Assembly: GCA_944323725.1 (NCBI GenBank)
Contig: CALUTP010000015.1
Location: forward strand, 53,585-117,584
Direction: 5' to 3'
Length of the DNA: 64,000 nucleotides
From: Candidatus Gastranaerophilales bacterium
Lineage (GTDB): Bacteria; Cyanobacteriota; Vampirovibrionia; Gastranaerophilales; Gastranaerophilaceae
A program made the position numbers and the translations under genes. Below are positions 43,510-53,047 of this stretch, in pieces (positions within the stretch are counted from its first letter, which is position 1; the number at the start of each line of letters is the position of its first letter). The notes below the pieces were generated by a model. That model searched no databases and was not told the origin of the DNA. It saw only the letters and a list, made by a program, of their open reading frames with translations.

Positions 43510-44754
43510 TTATAATTTGAAACACGAATCTAATGTCTTAGTAGATTTTTCTGCGCTTAGAAAGTGTTTAAAATAGTCTATAATCTCATTTTGAGCTTTT
43601 TGGTAATATTGTTTATCATCTAATAATTTGTCAATATAATCAGCAAAAACTTCTGGTAAATCCGATACTAGACACCCATTTCTGTTTTTATCTGGTAGCC
43701 CGTCTACTCCTAGAAAAGTCGCAACTACTGGAATACCTCTAGACATTGCGTCTATTGTTTTTATTTTCATACCTGTTCCTCTGAAAATAGGTACTATGGC
43801 TATTTTTGTCCTTTTGTACAATTCATCTAAATCATCTGCAAATTCTATTGTATTTATGCCCATTTTATTTAAGGTGTCTATACTGTATTGAGGGTTTTCT
43901 ATAAGCATTTTAAGTACTTTGCCGACTATCCAGATGTTTTTTTTATGTTTTAGTAAAGGATATACTTTTTCTAGAAACCAAATAATACCTTCCAAATTAT
44001 ATGGATTGGAATGACCTAAAAATAGTATATCAATGTCTTTATTATTGTTTGAGTCTTGTGGTATTTGAGGAACTAGTGGTGGTAGAAAATAGAATTTTTT
44101 GTTTGGTAGTAACTTCTCAAAAAACTGTTTTTCATCCATGGATATAGACATAATTTCATCAAATAAATTTACCAATTCTATTTCTTGCTCAATTGGGTTT
44201 ATGACATTTTGGTTTTGACAGTAGAATTGTTGTACGTAATTTGCATCTTGCATTGAATAAATTTTTTTCGTGCTTGATGGAGTATTCCCATATTTAATTA
44301 AGTCTGCAAATTGAATATAATGTATATTTATATAGTCATAATGATTTGAATTTACAATATTATTGTAAAATTTGACGAACTCATCATCTACCCAAGTGGA
44401 ATAGTATTTTTTATCAGGTTTTGTAGAAATTTTAAGGTTTCCAATGTATGTTTTGATATATCGTTTTTGTTTTTTTATTTTATATTTTGTTTTTATAATG
44501 TTTAAGCCAAATAATTTCTTTTTTATATTATATTTTGTAGGCTTAAATAAGTAAAAATTATCTATTAATTTTTCTTTAGCATTTAGCTCAGCAAAATTAT
44601 CAAAGTTCCCATCAATGCCTGCATTAGATAAAAAGTCTATGCTAAATCCTTTACCTTTTAAATATCTTGCTATTTCATAAACATAAGAACTGCATCCCAT
44701 GTCATTTTTTAAAAAGTTAAGGTGAAAAATAATAAGAATTTTTTTATTATTCAT
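43510..44754 (-). CDS. GT-B glycosyltransferase (family 4-like)
   Basis: The protein has 414 residues. The N-domain starts ILIIFHLNFLKNDMGCSSYV and includes a long lysine-rich insert (residues ~65-105). The C-domain has IDILFLGHSNPYNLEGIIWF, a linker IWIVGKVLKML, and the donor site IVPIFRGTGMKIKTIDAMSR with GIPVVATFLGVDGL. This GTGMKxK variant is common in gut-type sugar-1-phosphate or hexosyl transferases where the usual glutamate pair is changed. It precedes the methyltransferase gene by 19 bases and follows the next glycosyltransferase by 3 bases. Confidence 0.85.
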   Translation of the reverse strand: MNNKKILIIFHLNFLKNDMGCSSYVYEIARYLKGKGFSIDFLSNAGIDGNFDNFAELNAKEKLIDNFYLFKPTKYNIKKKLFGLNIIKTKYKIKKQKRYIKTYIGNLKISTKPDKKYYSTWVDDEFVKFYNNIVNSNHYDYINIHYIQFADLIKYGNTPSSTKKIYSMQDANYVQQFYCQNQNVINPIEQEIELVNLFDEIMSISMDEKQFFEKLLPNKKFYFLPPLVPQIPQDSNNNKDIDILFLGHSNPYNLEGIIWFLEKVYPLLKHKKNIWIVGKVLKMLIENPQYSIDTLNKMGINTIEFADDLDELYKRTKIAIVPIFRGTGMKIKTIDAMSRGIPVVATFLGVDGLPDKNRNGCLVSDLPEVFADYIDKLLDDKQYYQKAQNEIIDYFKHFLSAEKSTKTLDSCFKL

Positions 44755-44757
44755 AAA

Positions 44758-46068
44758 TTAAACATTCTCCTTTTGATTTATAGGGGTATATTTTGATAAA
44801 ATTTTAGCTGTCATTTCTCCAACACATTTTTCCCAAGAAAAACTTTTCCCTCTTTCTAGTCCTTTCGTAATATTCTGTTTTCTTAGTTCAGAATTGAAGT
44901 AGTATTTTTCATATGCTTCAATGTGTTGAGCTTCATTATCCCAATCAATCATTAATCCTGCATTCCCGACAACTTCTGGTAATGAGGAATTGTTAGAAGT
45001 TATAACTGGACACCCACAACTCATTGCTTCCAATGGAGGAAGTCCAAATCCTTCATATTGTGATGTGTATACAAACCATTCAGCTCCTGAATATAATGGA
45101 GCTAAATCTTCATCTTCAATGTAGCCTGCTCTTATAATTTTATCTTGGTATTTTACAAAATCAGGTATTTCTTTTTCTAGTTTTTCTATAAATCCTTTCC
45201 AGCTTCCTCCGCCTAGAATATAAATTAAATCTTGAATTTCATTTTTATTGATAAATTCAATAAAGCATTTAACTGCCCTAATAAGGTTTTTTCTTGGTTC
45301 AAGAGTACACAAGCTGAATATGTATTTTTTATCTGTAGGTAGATTATATTTTATTAGAGTTTGTATAGTTTTTTCTTTTTGAGGCTTAAATTGTTCCGAG
45401 CAAGCAAGAAGTGTTGTATAAATGTGCTCAGGATCTATTTCGGGAACGTATTTTATAAAATCTCTTTTTGTTGATTCTGAATTAGTAAAGTAAAAATCTT
45501 CTTTATTTATTGTGTCTTTTAATTTTAAATACCAAGAATTACCTTTTTGAATATCTGCAAAATATTCTGGTAAAATTAACGGAATTGTATCATGTAGTAA
45601 TGTGAACTTTTTAATATGTTTAATATTACGAATTTCTTCAGGAATTCTATAGCAAGGAGAGAAAAAAACATTTATATCATCATATTTGGATAAATTAATT
45701 TTATTTTTGCATAGTTTTAATTTTAATGAAAAGAAAAATAATAATATTGATAAGATTGATTTTTGTATTATTTTCTTTTCTTTTTTCATTTTATTTCTTT
45801 TAGATTTTGAGTTTGCATAGTTCCAATCATCTTGTGTCATATCTTCATAGTTGATGATAGGACAGTTATATTTTTTGATAATTGCAGTTTCTTCAAGTGC
45901 AGGAATTAATTTTTTATCACAGTAAAAGTAAAGATTAAATTCTTCTTTTTTATATAATTCTTTCAGAATATTGGCTGCAGTAAAGTATATCCCAGAACGG
46001 CAGCCATCCATTTTTCGATTAATTACAAGTATTGTTATATCAAATATTAAATTAATTTTATTTTTCAT
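44758..46068 (-). CDS. Family 4 (GT-B) glycosyltransferase, mannosyltransferase-like
   Basis: The protein has 436 residues. The N-domain ends [19 protein letters not shown], a sequence frequent in WbpX/WbdA-type mannosyl- or rhamnosyltransferases. The C-domain has [31 protein letters not shown], and the donor motif [20 protein letters not shown] with both conserved glutamates. It should transfer a hexose from a GDP donor with retention. GDP-rhamnose or GDP-mannose is favoured by the adjacent rmd gene, but this is inference. A strongly basic linker ([14 protein letters not shown]) lies in the N-domain. Confidence 0.87.
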   Translation of the reverse strand: MKNKINLIFDITILVINRKMDGCRSGIYFTAANILKELYKKEEFNLYFYCDKKLIPALEETAIIKKYNCPIINYEDMTQDDWNYANSKSKRNKMKKEKKIIQKSILSILLFFFSLKLKLCKNKINLSKYDDINVFFSPCYRIPEEIRNIKHIKKFTLLHDTIPLILPEYFADIQKGNSWYLKLKDTINKEDFYFTNSESTKRDFIKYVPEIDPEHIYTTLLACSEQFKPQKEKTIQTLIKYNLPTDKKYIFSLCTLEPRKNLIRAVKCFIEFINKNEIQDLIYILGGGSWKGFIEKLEKEIPDFVKYQDKIIRAGYIEDEDLAPLYSGAEWFVYTSQYEGFGLPPLEAMSCGCPVITSNNSSLPEVVGNAGLMIDWDNEAQHIEAYEKYYFNSELRKQNITKGLERGKSFSWEKCVGEMTAKILSKYTPINQKENV

Positions 46069-46098
46069 AATTTTACTTTCTTTTCAATAATAGAGTTG

Positions 46099-47043
46099 TT
46101 ATATCTGTTTTTCTTGATAATTAATAATATCATGAATTGTTTGTTCAATTTGATAATTTTGTTTCCAGCCTGTTGCAATTTTTAATTTTGTATTATCTCC
46201 TATTATTATCAAATTGTCAGCAGGTCTTATACGTGATTTATCTATTATGATTTCTGGATTTATCCCTAGATATTTAGATGTAATTGATATTATTTCTTTT
46301 AGTTTAATTCCTTTGCCAGAACAGACATTGTATATTTGTCCTTTTTCTCCATATAAAAGTAATTTATAGTATGCATCAACAACATCTCTTACATCTAAAA
46401 AATCTCGTATAATTTCAATGTTACCTACAAAAAGTTTAGAATCTTTATTATTTTTTATATTTATAAGTTGTTTGATAAATGAAGGTATTGCAAAACAGTC
46501 TTTTTGAGTTGGTCCAATATGGTTAAATGATCTTGTCATTACAATATTAAGACCATAGTTGTCAGAGTATAACTTAGATAACATTTCCTGACTTACTCTT
46601 GCTACTGCGTAAGGGTTGCAAGGAAACAACTCATAATTCTCTTTCAGAGGCATTGATTCTGAATTGTAATTTCCATATTCTTCAGAAGATCCAACAGAGA
46701 GAATCTTAGTATTGAGTTTGAGTTCTCTTATTGCTTCAGCTATATTTAAAAAGATATTTGTGTTATTTACAAAGCTTTCTACAGGATAGTCCCAGCTCTT
46801 AGAAACTGAGCTTACTGAAGCTAAATGTAATATATAATCAGGTTTAAAGTTTTCTATAACTTCTTTGATTAATGCTTTATCTGCTAAATCAATTTTTTTG
46901 TATATTGCATTTTCGTAGTTTATTTTAAATTTTTCTAATATATCAATACCAAGTATATTATAATTATATGAATTCTCTTTTAAGTATTTTATAAAATAAT
47001 TTGCTACAAATCCAAAAACCCCTGTTATTAATATTTTTTTCAT
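46099..47043 (-). CDS. rmd: GDP-6-deoxy-D-mannose reductase-like SDR
   Basis: The protein has 314 residues. The NAD loop is LITGVFGFVANYFIKYL, the serine-glutamate motif SVGSSEEYGNY, the pair YAVARVSQE, then the family tag TRSFNHIGPTQKDCFAIPSF and the C-terminal RDFLDVRDVVDAYYKLL. This tag is typical of GDP-4-keto-6-deoxymannose reductases, which give GDP-D-rhamnose. The catalytic Tyr-x3-Lys is Tyr-x3-Arg here, conservative but worth noting. Its substrate would come from gmd (51018-52106). It follows fcl by 9 bases. Confidence 0.8.
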   Translation of the reverse strand: MKKILITGVFGFVANYFIKYLKENSYNYNILGIDILEKFKINYENAIYKKIDLADKALIKEVIENFKPDYILHLASVSSVSKSWDYPVESFVNNTNIFLNIAEAIRELKLNTKILSVGSSEEYGNYNSESMPLKENYELFPCNPYAVARVSQEMLSKLYSDNYGLNIVMTRSFNHIGPTQKDCFAIPSFIKQLINIKNNKDSKLFVGNIEIIRDFLDVRDVVDAYYKLLLYGEKGQIYNVCSGKGIKLKEIISITSKYLGINPEIIIDKSRIRPADNLIIIGDNTKLKIATGWKQNYQIEQTIHDIINYQEKQI

Positions 47044-47052
47044 AGTTATATC

Positions 47053-48000
47053 CTATATCCTAATATTATTATTAGTTAAAAAGTCGTTATAAACTAATTT
47101 GATTCCTTCTTCGATTTCAGTTTCAGCTTTCCAGCCTAAGTTGTTGATTTTTGAAACATCCATCAATTTACGCATTGTCCCATCAGGTTTTGTTTTATCA
47201 AAAATCAGCTTGCCTTTATAGCCTATAACTTTTTTTATTAATTGTGCAAGTTCAAGGATTGAAATTTCTTTACCTGTTCCAATATTGATAAATTCACCTA
47301 TTTCTTCTGCTGATTTATTTTCCATTAAATATACAACTGCTTGTGCTAGGTCGCCGGCATACATAAATTCTCTTAGAGGGGTTCCTGTCCCCCATACGGT
47401 TACTTCAGGTAACCCTGCTATTTTTGCTTCATGAAATCTTCTTACAAGCATTGGTAATACATGAGCATTTGTTTTGTCATAATTGTCATTTAGACCATAT
47501 AAATTGCAAGGCATTACTGAAATATAATTAGTTCCATATTCTCTATTATAGGAAGCACAGAGCTTAAGCCCAGAAATCTTTGCAAGGGCATACATTTCGT
47601 TGGTTTTTTCAAGTTCTGAAGAGAGTAGATATTCTTCTTTCATTGGTTGTGGTGCGTTTTTAGGATAAATACAGCTTGAACCTAAAAATAGAAGTTTTTT
47701 TACATTGTGTTTGTATGAATTTTCTATTACATTCAATTGTATTTTCATATTTTCTGTAAAAAATTCTACAGGATAGGTATTGTTGCCGTAGATTCCTCCT
47801 ACTTTAGCAGCTGATAAAATTACGTATTCTGGTTTTTCTTTGTTAAAAAACTCATTAACAGATAGCGTATCTGTTAAATTAAGTTCTTCATGTGATCTAA
47901 TTAAGAGGTTATTATAGCCCTGATCTTCTAGTTCTTTTTTTATTGCACTGCCAACTAGACCTCGATGACCTGCAACAAATATTTTTGCATTTTTCTCCAT
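47053..48000 (-). CDS. fcl: GDP-L-fucose synthase
   Basis: The protein has 315 residues, the expected size. It has the SDR nucleotide loop VAGHRGLVGSAIKKELE, VILSAAKVGGIYGNNTYPVE, LLFLGSSCIYPKNAPQPMKE, the catalytic YALAKISGLKLCASY, and the substrate-binding NLYGLNDNYDKTNAHVLPML. It epimerises and reduces GDP-4-keto-6-deoxymannose to GDP-L-fucose. Together with rmd it means that one Gmd product can feed two sugar donors. It opens the minus-strand group that runs to the CDP reductase genes and is divergent from the GT2 gene at 48120. Confidence 0.95.
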   Translation of the reverse strand: MEKNAKIFVAGHRGLVGSAIKKELEDQGYNNLLIRSHEELNLTDTLSVNEFFNKEKPEYVILSAAKVGGIYGNNTYPVEFFTENMKIQLNVIENSYKHNVKKLLFLGSSCIYPKNAPQPMKEEYLLSSELEKTNEMYALAKISGLKLCASYNREYGTNYISVMPCNLYGLNDNYDKTNAHVLPMLVRRFHEAKIAGLPEVTVWGTGTPLREFMYAGDLAQAVVYLMENKSAEEIGEFINIGTGKEISILELAQLIKKVIGYKGKLIFDKTKPDGTMRKLMDVSKINNLGWKAETEIEEGIKLVYNDFLTNNNIRI

Positions 48001-48081
48001 AATATTTTTATATTATATTGAAAATATATATTATAAAAGTTTATGTGAATGTTTGTAACGTTCTATCATGAGATTAAAAAG

Positions 48082-48109
48082 TTGTGATGTAATATTTTTG
48101 AGTTAAAAT
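48082..48109 (+). promoter_or_regulatory. Promoter of the GT2 gene, predicted leaderless
   Basis: TTGTGA (48082-48087) and TAAAAT (48104-48109) are 16 bases apart. The start codon at 48120 is 10 bases beyond the -10 box, leaving a leader of only about 3-4 bases. No ribosome site is seen. Confidence 0.4.
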
Positions 48110-48119
48110 ATTTTATGTT

Positions 48120-49010
48120 ATGAATCCATTAGTTACAGTAGTCACAGTTACTTTTAATTGTATTAAAGCAAATCGTAAGGATACGCTTGCTCAATGTATT
48201 GAAAGTGTTAAAAATCAATCATATGAAAATATTGAGCATATTATTATTGATGGAGCTTCAAATGACGGTACTTTGGAATATTTGGAGACTTTCAATGATT
48301 TAAAAATATTCTCAGAGCCGGATAACGGTATTTTTGATGCCTTCAATAAGGGGATAAATAAAGCTTCTGGAAAGTATATTGTATTTATTAATTCAGATGA
48401 TTATTTTATGGATGTTGATGCTGTTAAAAATTCAGTTGATGCTCTTGAAAATTTTAGTGCGGATTATTCCTTTGGTGATACTTGGCTTTTGCATGAAGAA
48501 AATCCTAAAAAATCTTCTATGCGAAAACCTCAATTATATAAGTCATTTTTTAAAATGCCATTTTGTCATCAATCTATGTTTTGTAAGGTTGACGTATTGA
48601 AAAAGATTGGTATGTTTGATTCAGGTAATAAAATAGCTTCTGATTATGAAGTATTTTTGAAATTATTACTAGGTGGTTATTCAAGGGTAAAAGTTAATTC
48701 TTGTATAGCATGTTTCAGATGCGGTGGTGCTTCTGGAGATAGAGTAAAGCTTATAGACGAATATTGTGATGTATTAAAAAAATCTTTTTCTAAGCTTTAT
48801 CAATTATCAAATCAAGAAGCCTATAATATCGTAGTGTATTCTTCTTTGCCATTAAAGCTTGTATTTAGAGTTAGTAAATATCTTAAAGGCATGGATAAAT
48901 TAAAATTTATTTCGATGCAATTTAGACATTTTATTTTCCAAATAAGAACCAGTCGAAAAAATAGAATGCTTAAATTGTTCGGGTTTTATCTTATTAGGCC
49001 TGCTGTGTAG
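48120..49010 (+). CDS. Family 2 glycosyltransferase
   Basis: The protein has 296 residues. The GT-A core begins LVTVVTVTFNCIKANRKDTL, with IEHIIIDGASNDGTLEYL and GKYIVFINSDDYFMDVDA carrying the metal-binding acid pair, FCHQSMFCKVDVL, and IASDYEVFLKLLLGGYSRVK. This is the WcaA-type group adding hexoses to lipid-linked glycans. The tail LKLFGFYLIRPAV resembles the end motif seen on other locus glycosyltransferases. It is the only plus-strand gene in this part of the locus and converges with the GT8 gene by 17 bases. Confidence 0.88.
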   Translation: MNPLVTVVTVTFNCIKANRKDTLAQCIESVKNQSYENIEHIIIDGASNDGTLEYLETFNDLKIFSEPDNGIFDAFNKGINKASGKYIVFINSDDYFMDVDAVKNSVDALENFSADYSFGDTWLLHEENPKKSSMRKPQLYKSFFKMPFCHQSMFCKVDVLKKIGMFDSGNKIASDYEVFLKLLLGGYSRVKVNSCIACFRCGGASGDRVKLIDEYCDVLKKSFSKLYQLSNQEAYNIVVYSSLPLKLVFRVSKYLKGMDKLKFISMQFRHFIFQIRTSRKNRMLKLFGFYLIRPAV

Positions 49011-49947
49011 TTTTTCTTGTTATATAAAATTTAAACCCTAATATTGTTATTATTTTTTTGTTAGAATTTCTTTGGTTTTTAATTTCAAACAAAAAGTGTA
49101 AAAACTTTTTAATCAGAGAAATTGGTACAATAACCAAGTAGTATTTAAATAGAAAATGTTTACAAGGGGTAATTTTAAGATATTTTCGGTATTCTGCTGT
49201 AAATTTGTCGCCATTATAATATTTCCAAGGCTTTTTCTTATCTATAAAATGCAGTATATTGGATTTTTCCCAATTTTGTTCTGTTTCTTTATCATAATCT
49301 TTAATAATTTGAGCATTCCATTTATTGTCTAGTATTAATATTTTTTCGTTAAGTACAGCATTTAAAATATCTTGGTCATGTAGGACAATTTTGTCTGAAT
49401 TATTGTCTATCCATTTAAATATTTTAGAATCTATATTATCCTCTCTCCATTTTTTGGCATTAAAAATTATGACTCCTGAGTTTATATAATTATTTAATCC
49501 TAATCTTTTTTTATGTTTGTTTTCGGAAATATCCCTAACTGCAGCAATGTAATAATCGTTTAATTCGGTGTTAAAAAGTTCCTTTAAACTTGTTTTTACA
49601 ACAATATCGCAGTCAAGATAAATTATTTTATCACAATCCTGTTTTAATGTAGGTAAGAGTAATATATAATATGCAGTCAAGGAAAGGTGTGTCCAGTCTT
49701 GTATTGGGCATTGTGAAAATTTTTCTTTATTTACATTAATAAATTCAATGCTAAAATCTGCAATTTTGCAAAGATTTTTTATTTTTTCTTGGTTTTTTCT
49801 GGAGATTCCTCCATTCAGTATATACAAATTAATTAAATCTTCTGGAGCTTTATTTTTTAAAATAGAAGCAATTGTAACTCCCATATGTTGAACATATTTG
49901 TCATCACAACTTAGACATATATTTATAATTCTATCTTCAACAGACAT
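48994..49947 (-). CDS. Family 8 glycosyltransferase
   Basis: The protein has 317 residues. GT8 marks are NICLSCDDKYVQHMGVTIAS, the DxD site KIIYLDCDIVVKTSLKELF, INSGVIIFNAKKWRE, DQDILNAVLNEKILILDNKW, and ILHFIDKKKPWKYYNGDKF. It is LgtC/RfaJ-like, transferring galactose or glucose with retention, which is common in outer-core and capsule synthesis. The last 50 residues are basic and aromatic, consistent with membrane association. The C-terminal KIITILGFKFYITRK matches the tails of neighbouring transferases. Its ATG overlaps the upstream glycosyltransferase by 11 bases. Confidence 0.92.
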   Translation of the reverse strand: MSVEDRIINICLSCDDKYVQHMGVTIASILKNKAPEDLINLYILNGGISRKNQEKIKNLCKIADFSIEFINVNKEKFSQCPIQDWTHLSLTAYYILLLPTLKQDCDKIIYLDCDIVVKTSLKELFNTELNDYYIAAVRDISENKHKKRLGLNNYINSGVIIFNAKKWREDNIDSKIFKWIDNNSDKIVLHDQDILNAVLNEKILILDNKWNAQIIKDYDKETEQNWEKSNILHFIDKKKPWKYYNGDKFTAEYRKYLKITPCKHFLFKYYLVIVPISLIKKFLHFLFEIKNQRNSNKKIITILGFKFYITRKTTQQA

Positions 49948-51004
49948 TGTTGCTCCTTTTTATTTTAATTGGTATTAAATTGAAAATTTTATATGTTGTT
50001 GAATTTGTGGTTGTATATATTTTACAACAAAAAGCTTTTTCTGGATTTTTTATTAAAAGTTTTTCATTCATAAGCTTTTCATTAGAGTTTTCTTTAGGGG
50101 ATTTGGTTAACCATTTTAGAATTTTGAATTTTTCATTTTCCCATTTGCTATATCCATTTTTTATATACTGGTATGTATTTATTTGAATTTCTTTTATTGA
50201 CTTAAAATTAATTTTTTTAGGTGATTTAGGATTATATAAAAATCCAGTTTTTGCATGAGAAATATATTCGTTCATTGTGGGATTATTTGGTGCAATAACA
50301 CATCTGGCAGCAGCCATTGCTTCTAGAAAGCTCATGCCAATTCCTTCAAATTCTCGTGGTGCGAAATACATTGCTGTTTTTTGAATATATGATTGCATTT
50401 CTTCTTTTGAGTTAAACCAGTTTGAATAAATGATTTTGCCATCCCATTTCTTAGATGGTTTAGAAATTTTATTATCTGGATCTGGAGCTGTATGTAGGTA
50501 TAATTTATTTATTTTATTGCTGTTTAATACTTTTTCAATTGTTCTAGTGTTAATTTTTTCTCTTCTTTGCCAGAAAAATATTGAGTTCTCATCTCCAAAA
50601 TTTTCTATTTCGGCTGGTTTTGGAAAATATTGAATATAATATGATGATAATCCTAGAGATTTACATTTTTTATGGAGTGTAGATGAAAAATTTATGATGT
50701 TGCATTCCCTATATTCATTCCATATTGCTTTATTGAAAAAATGTGTTGCATCATACATTGGAAAGAATGCTATATTGTTATATTTCAAATATTTTTTTAA
50801 TTCTGAAATAGGGGGCATTATTTGGAATAATACTACTATGTCATATTCTTTTCCTTCTAGTTCTTTGAACTTTTCAAAATTATCATTGTCATTGTCGAAG
50901 TCAAAGAATTCTACATCATAAGATGTTTTAATGATTTCTTGTAAAAAATCATTTGACTTTGTTTTGTTATGAAATGCATGTTTGATGTATAAAAGTTTTT
51001 TCAT
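49937..51004 (-). CDS. GT-B glycosyltransferase (family 4-like)
   Basis: The protein has 355 residues. The N-domain is short (KLLYIKHAFHNKTKSNDFLQ), and the C-domain has KLYLHTAPDPDNK and the donor site APREFEGIGMSFLEAMAAAR with the two conserved glutamates. The tail ends FNLIPIKIKRS. It probably transfers a sugar to the lipid-linked glycan, and the donor is unknown. It overlaps the GT8 gene by 11 bases and starts 13 bases after gmd, so gmd, this gene and GT8 form one transcript. Confidence 0.85.
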   Translation of the reverse strand: MKKLLYIKHAFHNKTKSNDFLQEIIKTSYDVEFFDFDNDNDNFEKFKELEGKEYDIVVLFQIMPPISELKKYLKYNNIAFFPMYDATHFFNKAIWNEYRECNIINFSSTLHKKCKSLGLSSYYIQYFPKPAEIENFGDENSIFFWQRREKINTRTIEKVLNSNKINKLYLHTAPDPDNKISKPSKKWDGKIIYSNWFNSKEEMQSYIQKTAMYFAPREFEGIGMSFLEAMAAARCVIAPNNPTMNEYISHAKTGFLYNPKSPKKINFKSIKEIQINTYQYIKNGYSKWENEKFKILKWLTKSPKENSNEKLMNEKLLIKNPEKAFCCKIYTTTNSTTYKIFNLIPIKIKRSNNVC

Positions 51005-51017
51005 TTAACTAATTTTA

Positions 51018-52106
51018 TTAAGCTTCTTGAGGTATAAGGATTTCATATCCTTCGTTTTTAAGAAAATTCTCTTTTTTAGCTTCTTTCATATCTTCTGATA
51101 CCATTTCTTTTATAAGAGCATTTAAATCATATTTAGGTTCCCACCCTAGTTCTCTTCGAGCTTTAGATGAATCACCGAGTAACAAATCGACTTCTGTTGG
51201 TCTGAAGTAACGTGGATCTACTTCTACGAGAACTTTGCCAGTATTTTTGTCTATTCCACGTTCATCAACTCCTTCTCCGATAAATTCTAAGTCGATTCCA
51301 ACTTCTTTAAAGGCCATTCTACAAAAATCTCTGATTGTTGTAGTCACTCCAGTTGCAAGTACATAATCTTTAGGGGTATCCTGTTGAAGAATTCTCCACA
51401 TTCCTTCTACATAGTCTTTAGCGTGTCCCCAGTCTCTTTTTGATGAAAGATTACCAAGATATAATTTTTCTTCAAGTCCTAGTTTTATTCTAACAGCGGC
51501 TCTTGTAATTTTTCTTGTAACAAAAGTTTCTCCTCTACGAGGGGATTCATGGTTAAATAATATTCCATTAGACGCATATATTCCATAACCTTCCCTGTAG
51601 TTGACAGTAATCCAGTATGCATAAAGTTTAGCACATGCATATGGAGAGCGAGGATAAAATGGAGTTGTTTCTTTTTGAGGTGTTTCTTGAACTAGTCCAT
51701 ATAATTCAGATGTTGAAGCCTGATAGAATTTTGTTTTTGTTTCAAGACCTAAAATCCTTATTGCCTCAAGAATTCTTAATGTTCCAAGTCCGTCTGCATT
51801 TGCGGTATATTCTGGACAATCGAAGGATACTTTTACATGAGATTGGGCTGCTAAATTATAAATTTCATCAGGCTGAATTTCTTGGATTAATCGAATTAAA
51901 TTTGTACTGTCAGTTAAATCTCCGTAATGCAATTTAAATCTCGCACTTTTATTATGAATATCCTGATAAAGATGATCAATCCTAGCAGTATTAAAAGAAG
52001 AAGAACGTCTTTTCATGCCATGAACTTCGTAACCTTTATCAAGTAAAAGTTCTGCAAGATATGCACCATCTTGACCTGTTATACCGGTAATTAAAGCTTT
52101 TTTCAT
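51018..52106 (-). CDS. gmd: GDP-mannose 4,6-dehydratase
   Basis: The protein has 362 residues with a good ribosome site (AGAGGG, 7 bases before ATG). Signatures are [20 protein letters not shown] (NADP loop), [53 protein letters not shown] (Tyr-x3-Lys), and [19 protein letters not shown]. It converts GDP-mannose to GDP-4-keto-6-deoxymannose, which fcl and rmd turn into GDP-L-fucose and GDP-D-rhamnose. It is the most conserved gene in the locus. Confidence 0.97.
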   Translation of the reverse strand: MKKALITGITGQDGAYLAELLLDKGYEVHGMKRRSSSFNTARIDHLYQDIHNKSARFKLHYGDLTDSTNLIRLIQEIQPDEIYNLAAQSHVKVSFDCPEYTANADGLGTLRILEAIRILGLETKTKFYQASTSELYGLVQETPQKETTPFYPRSPYACAKLYAYWITVNYREGYGIYASNGILFNHESPRRGETFVTRKITRAAVRIKLGLEEKLYLGNLSSKRDWGHAKDYVEGMWRILQQDTPKDYVLATGVTTTIRDFCRMAFKEVGIDLEFIGEGVDERGIDKNTGKVLVEVDPRYFRPTEVDLLLGDSSKARRELGWEPKYDLNALIKEMVSEDMKEAKKENFLKNEGYEILIPQEA

Positions 52107-52183
52107 AATTCATCCCTCTTTTATTTTTAATCAATAAAAGCTTATTACAAAAAGAGCTGCTTGTCATCTTATTGTTAAGATTT

Positions 52184-53047
52184 TTAGAGATAGACTATAA
52201 ATATCATATAAATCATCCAGAAGATTACTGTTAATATTATGAATTTATCTTTATAAAGAATTTCTGTAGGGGAGGCTGTTATTTTGTTTACAAATGTAAG
52301 CTGGAAATATCTTAAAAATCCTATAATTACTATAAATGAACTTAAATACAGATATGCGGAATTGAATTGTTGTATTACCTGAGGAGTAAGTGTATATAAA
52401 ATATAAGCTACAATATTAACAGCAGCAAGGACTGACATTGATATAAGTATAAATTCTTTATTGTAGCCTTGAATGTTTTTTCTGGCTTGAGTTCCGTTTT
52501 CGTAAAGAATAACATCATCATATCTTTTGGCAAATGCTATAAACATTGAGATTAAAAATGTCATAAGAATAAGGTATTCAGAAGGTTTTATTGATGACAA
52601 AACTGCACCGCACAGTATTCTTATTAAAAAACCGGCAGAAATTATTGAAATATCTATTATTGGAATGTGTTTTAGCCGTATTGAGTAAAGGAAATTTATA
52701 ACCAGATAAGTAAACATCAGTACAGCAAATAATTTGTTTAAGATATAAGCTCCGGTAAGACTTAGGATTAAAAGCATTACGCTGATAATGCAGCCGTTTT
52801 TGATGCTAATTTCTCCCGAGGCAATCGGGCGAAGGCATTTTTGCGGATGTTTTTTGTCCTCATTAACATCATTTATGTCATTAATTATATATACAGCACT
52901 GCTCGCAAGTGAAAAAAGAACCGCGCCGGCTGTGGTTTTCATAAGAATGTCAGCATTGAAGAGTGCCCCTCCGAATATTAGCGGAAGAAAGAAAAATATG
53001 TTTTTGATGTATTGCTTTATTCTGAGAAGTTTTAGATATTTTATCAT
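52184..53047 (-). CDS. UbiA-family prenyltransferase (decaprenyl-phosphate phosphoribosyltransferase-like)
   Basis: The protein has 287 residues with eight or nine membrane segments. The first aspartate-rich motif is NDINDVNEDKKHPQKCLRPI, with IASG directly after it, and a second acidic site lies in the YSIRLKHIPIIDISIISAGF region. This form matches the DPPR-synthase-like branch, which puts phosphoribose on polyprenyl phosphate, rather than the quinone branch. Its ATG overlaps the end of the GT-C gene by 4 bases, which suggests that the prenyl-linked pentose is a donor for that transferase. It is co-transcribed with the GT-C gene. Confidence 0.82.
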   Translation of the reverse strand: MIKYLKLLRIKQYIKNIFFFLPLIFGGALFNADILMKTTAGAVLFSLASSAVYIINDINDVNEDKKHPQKCLRPIASGEISIKNGCIISVMLLILSLTGAYILNKLFAVLMFTYLVINFLYSIRLKHIPIIDISIISAGFLIRILCGAVLSSIKPSEYLILMTFLISMFIAFAKRYDDVILYENGTQARKNIQGYNKEFILISMSVLAAVNIVAYILYTLTPQVIQQFNSAYLYLSSFIVIIGFLRYFQLTFVNKITASPTEILYKDKFIILTVIFWMIYMIFIVYL

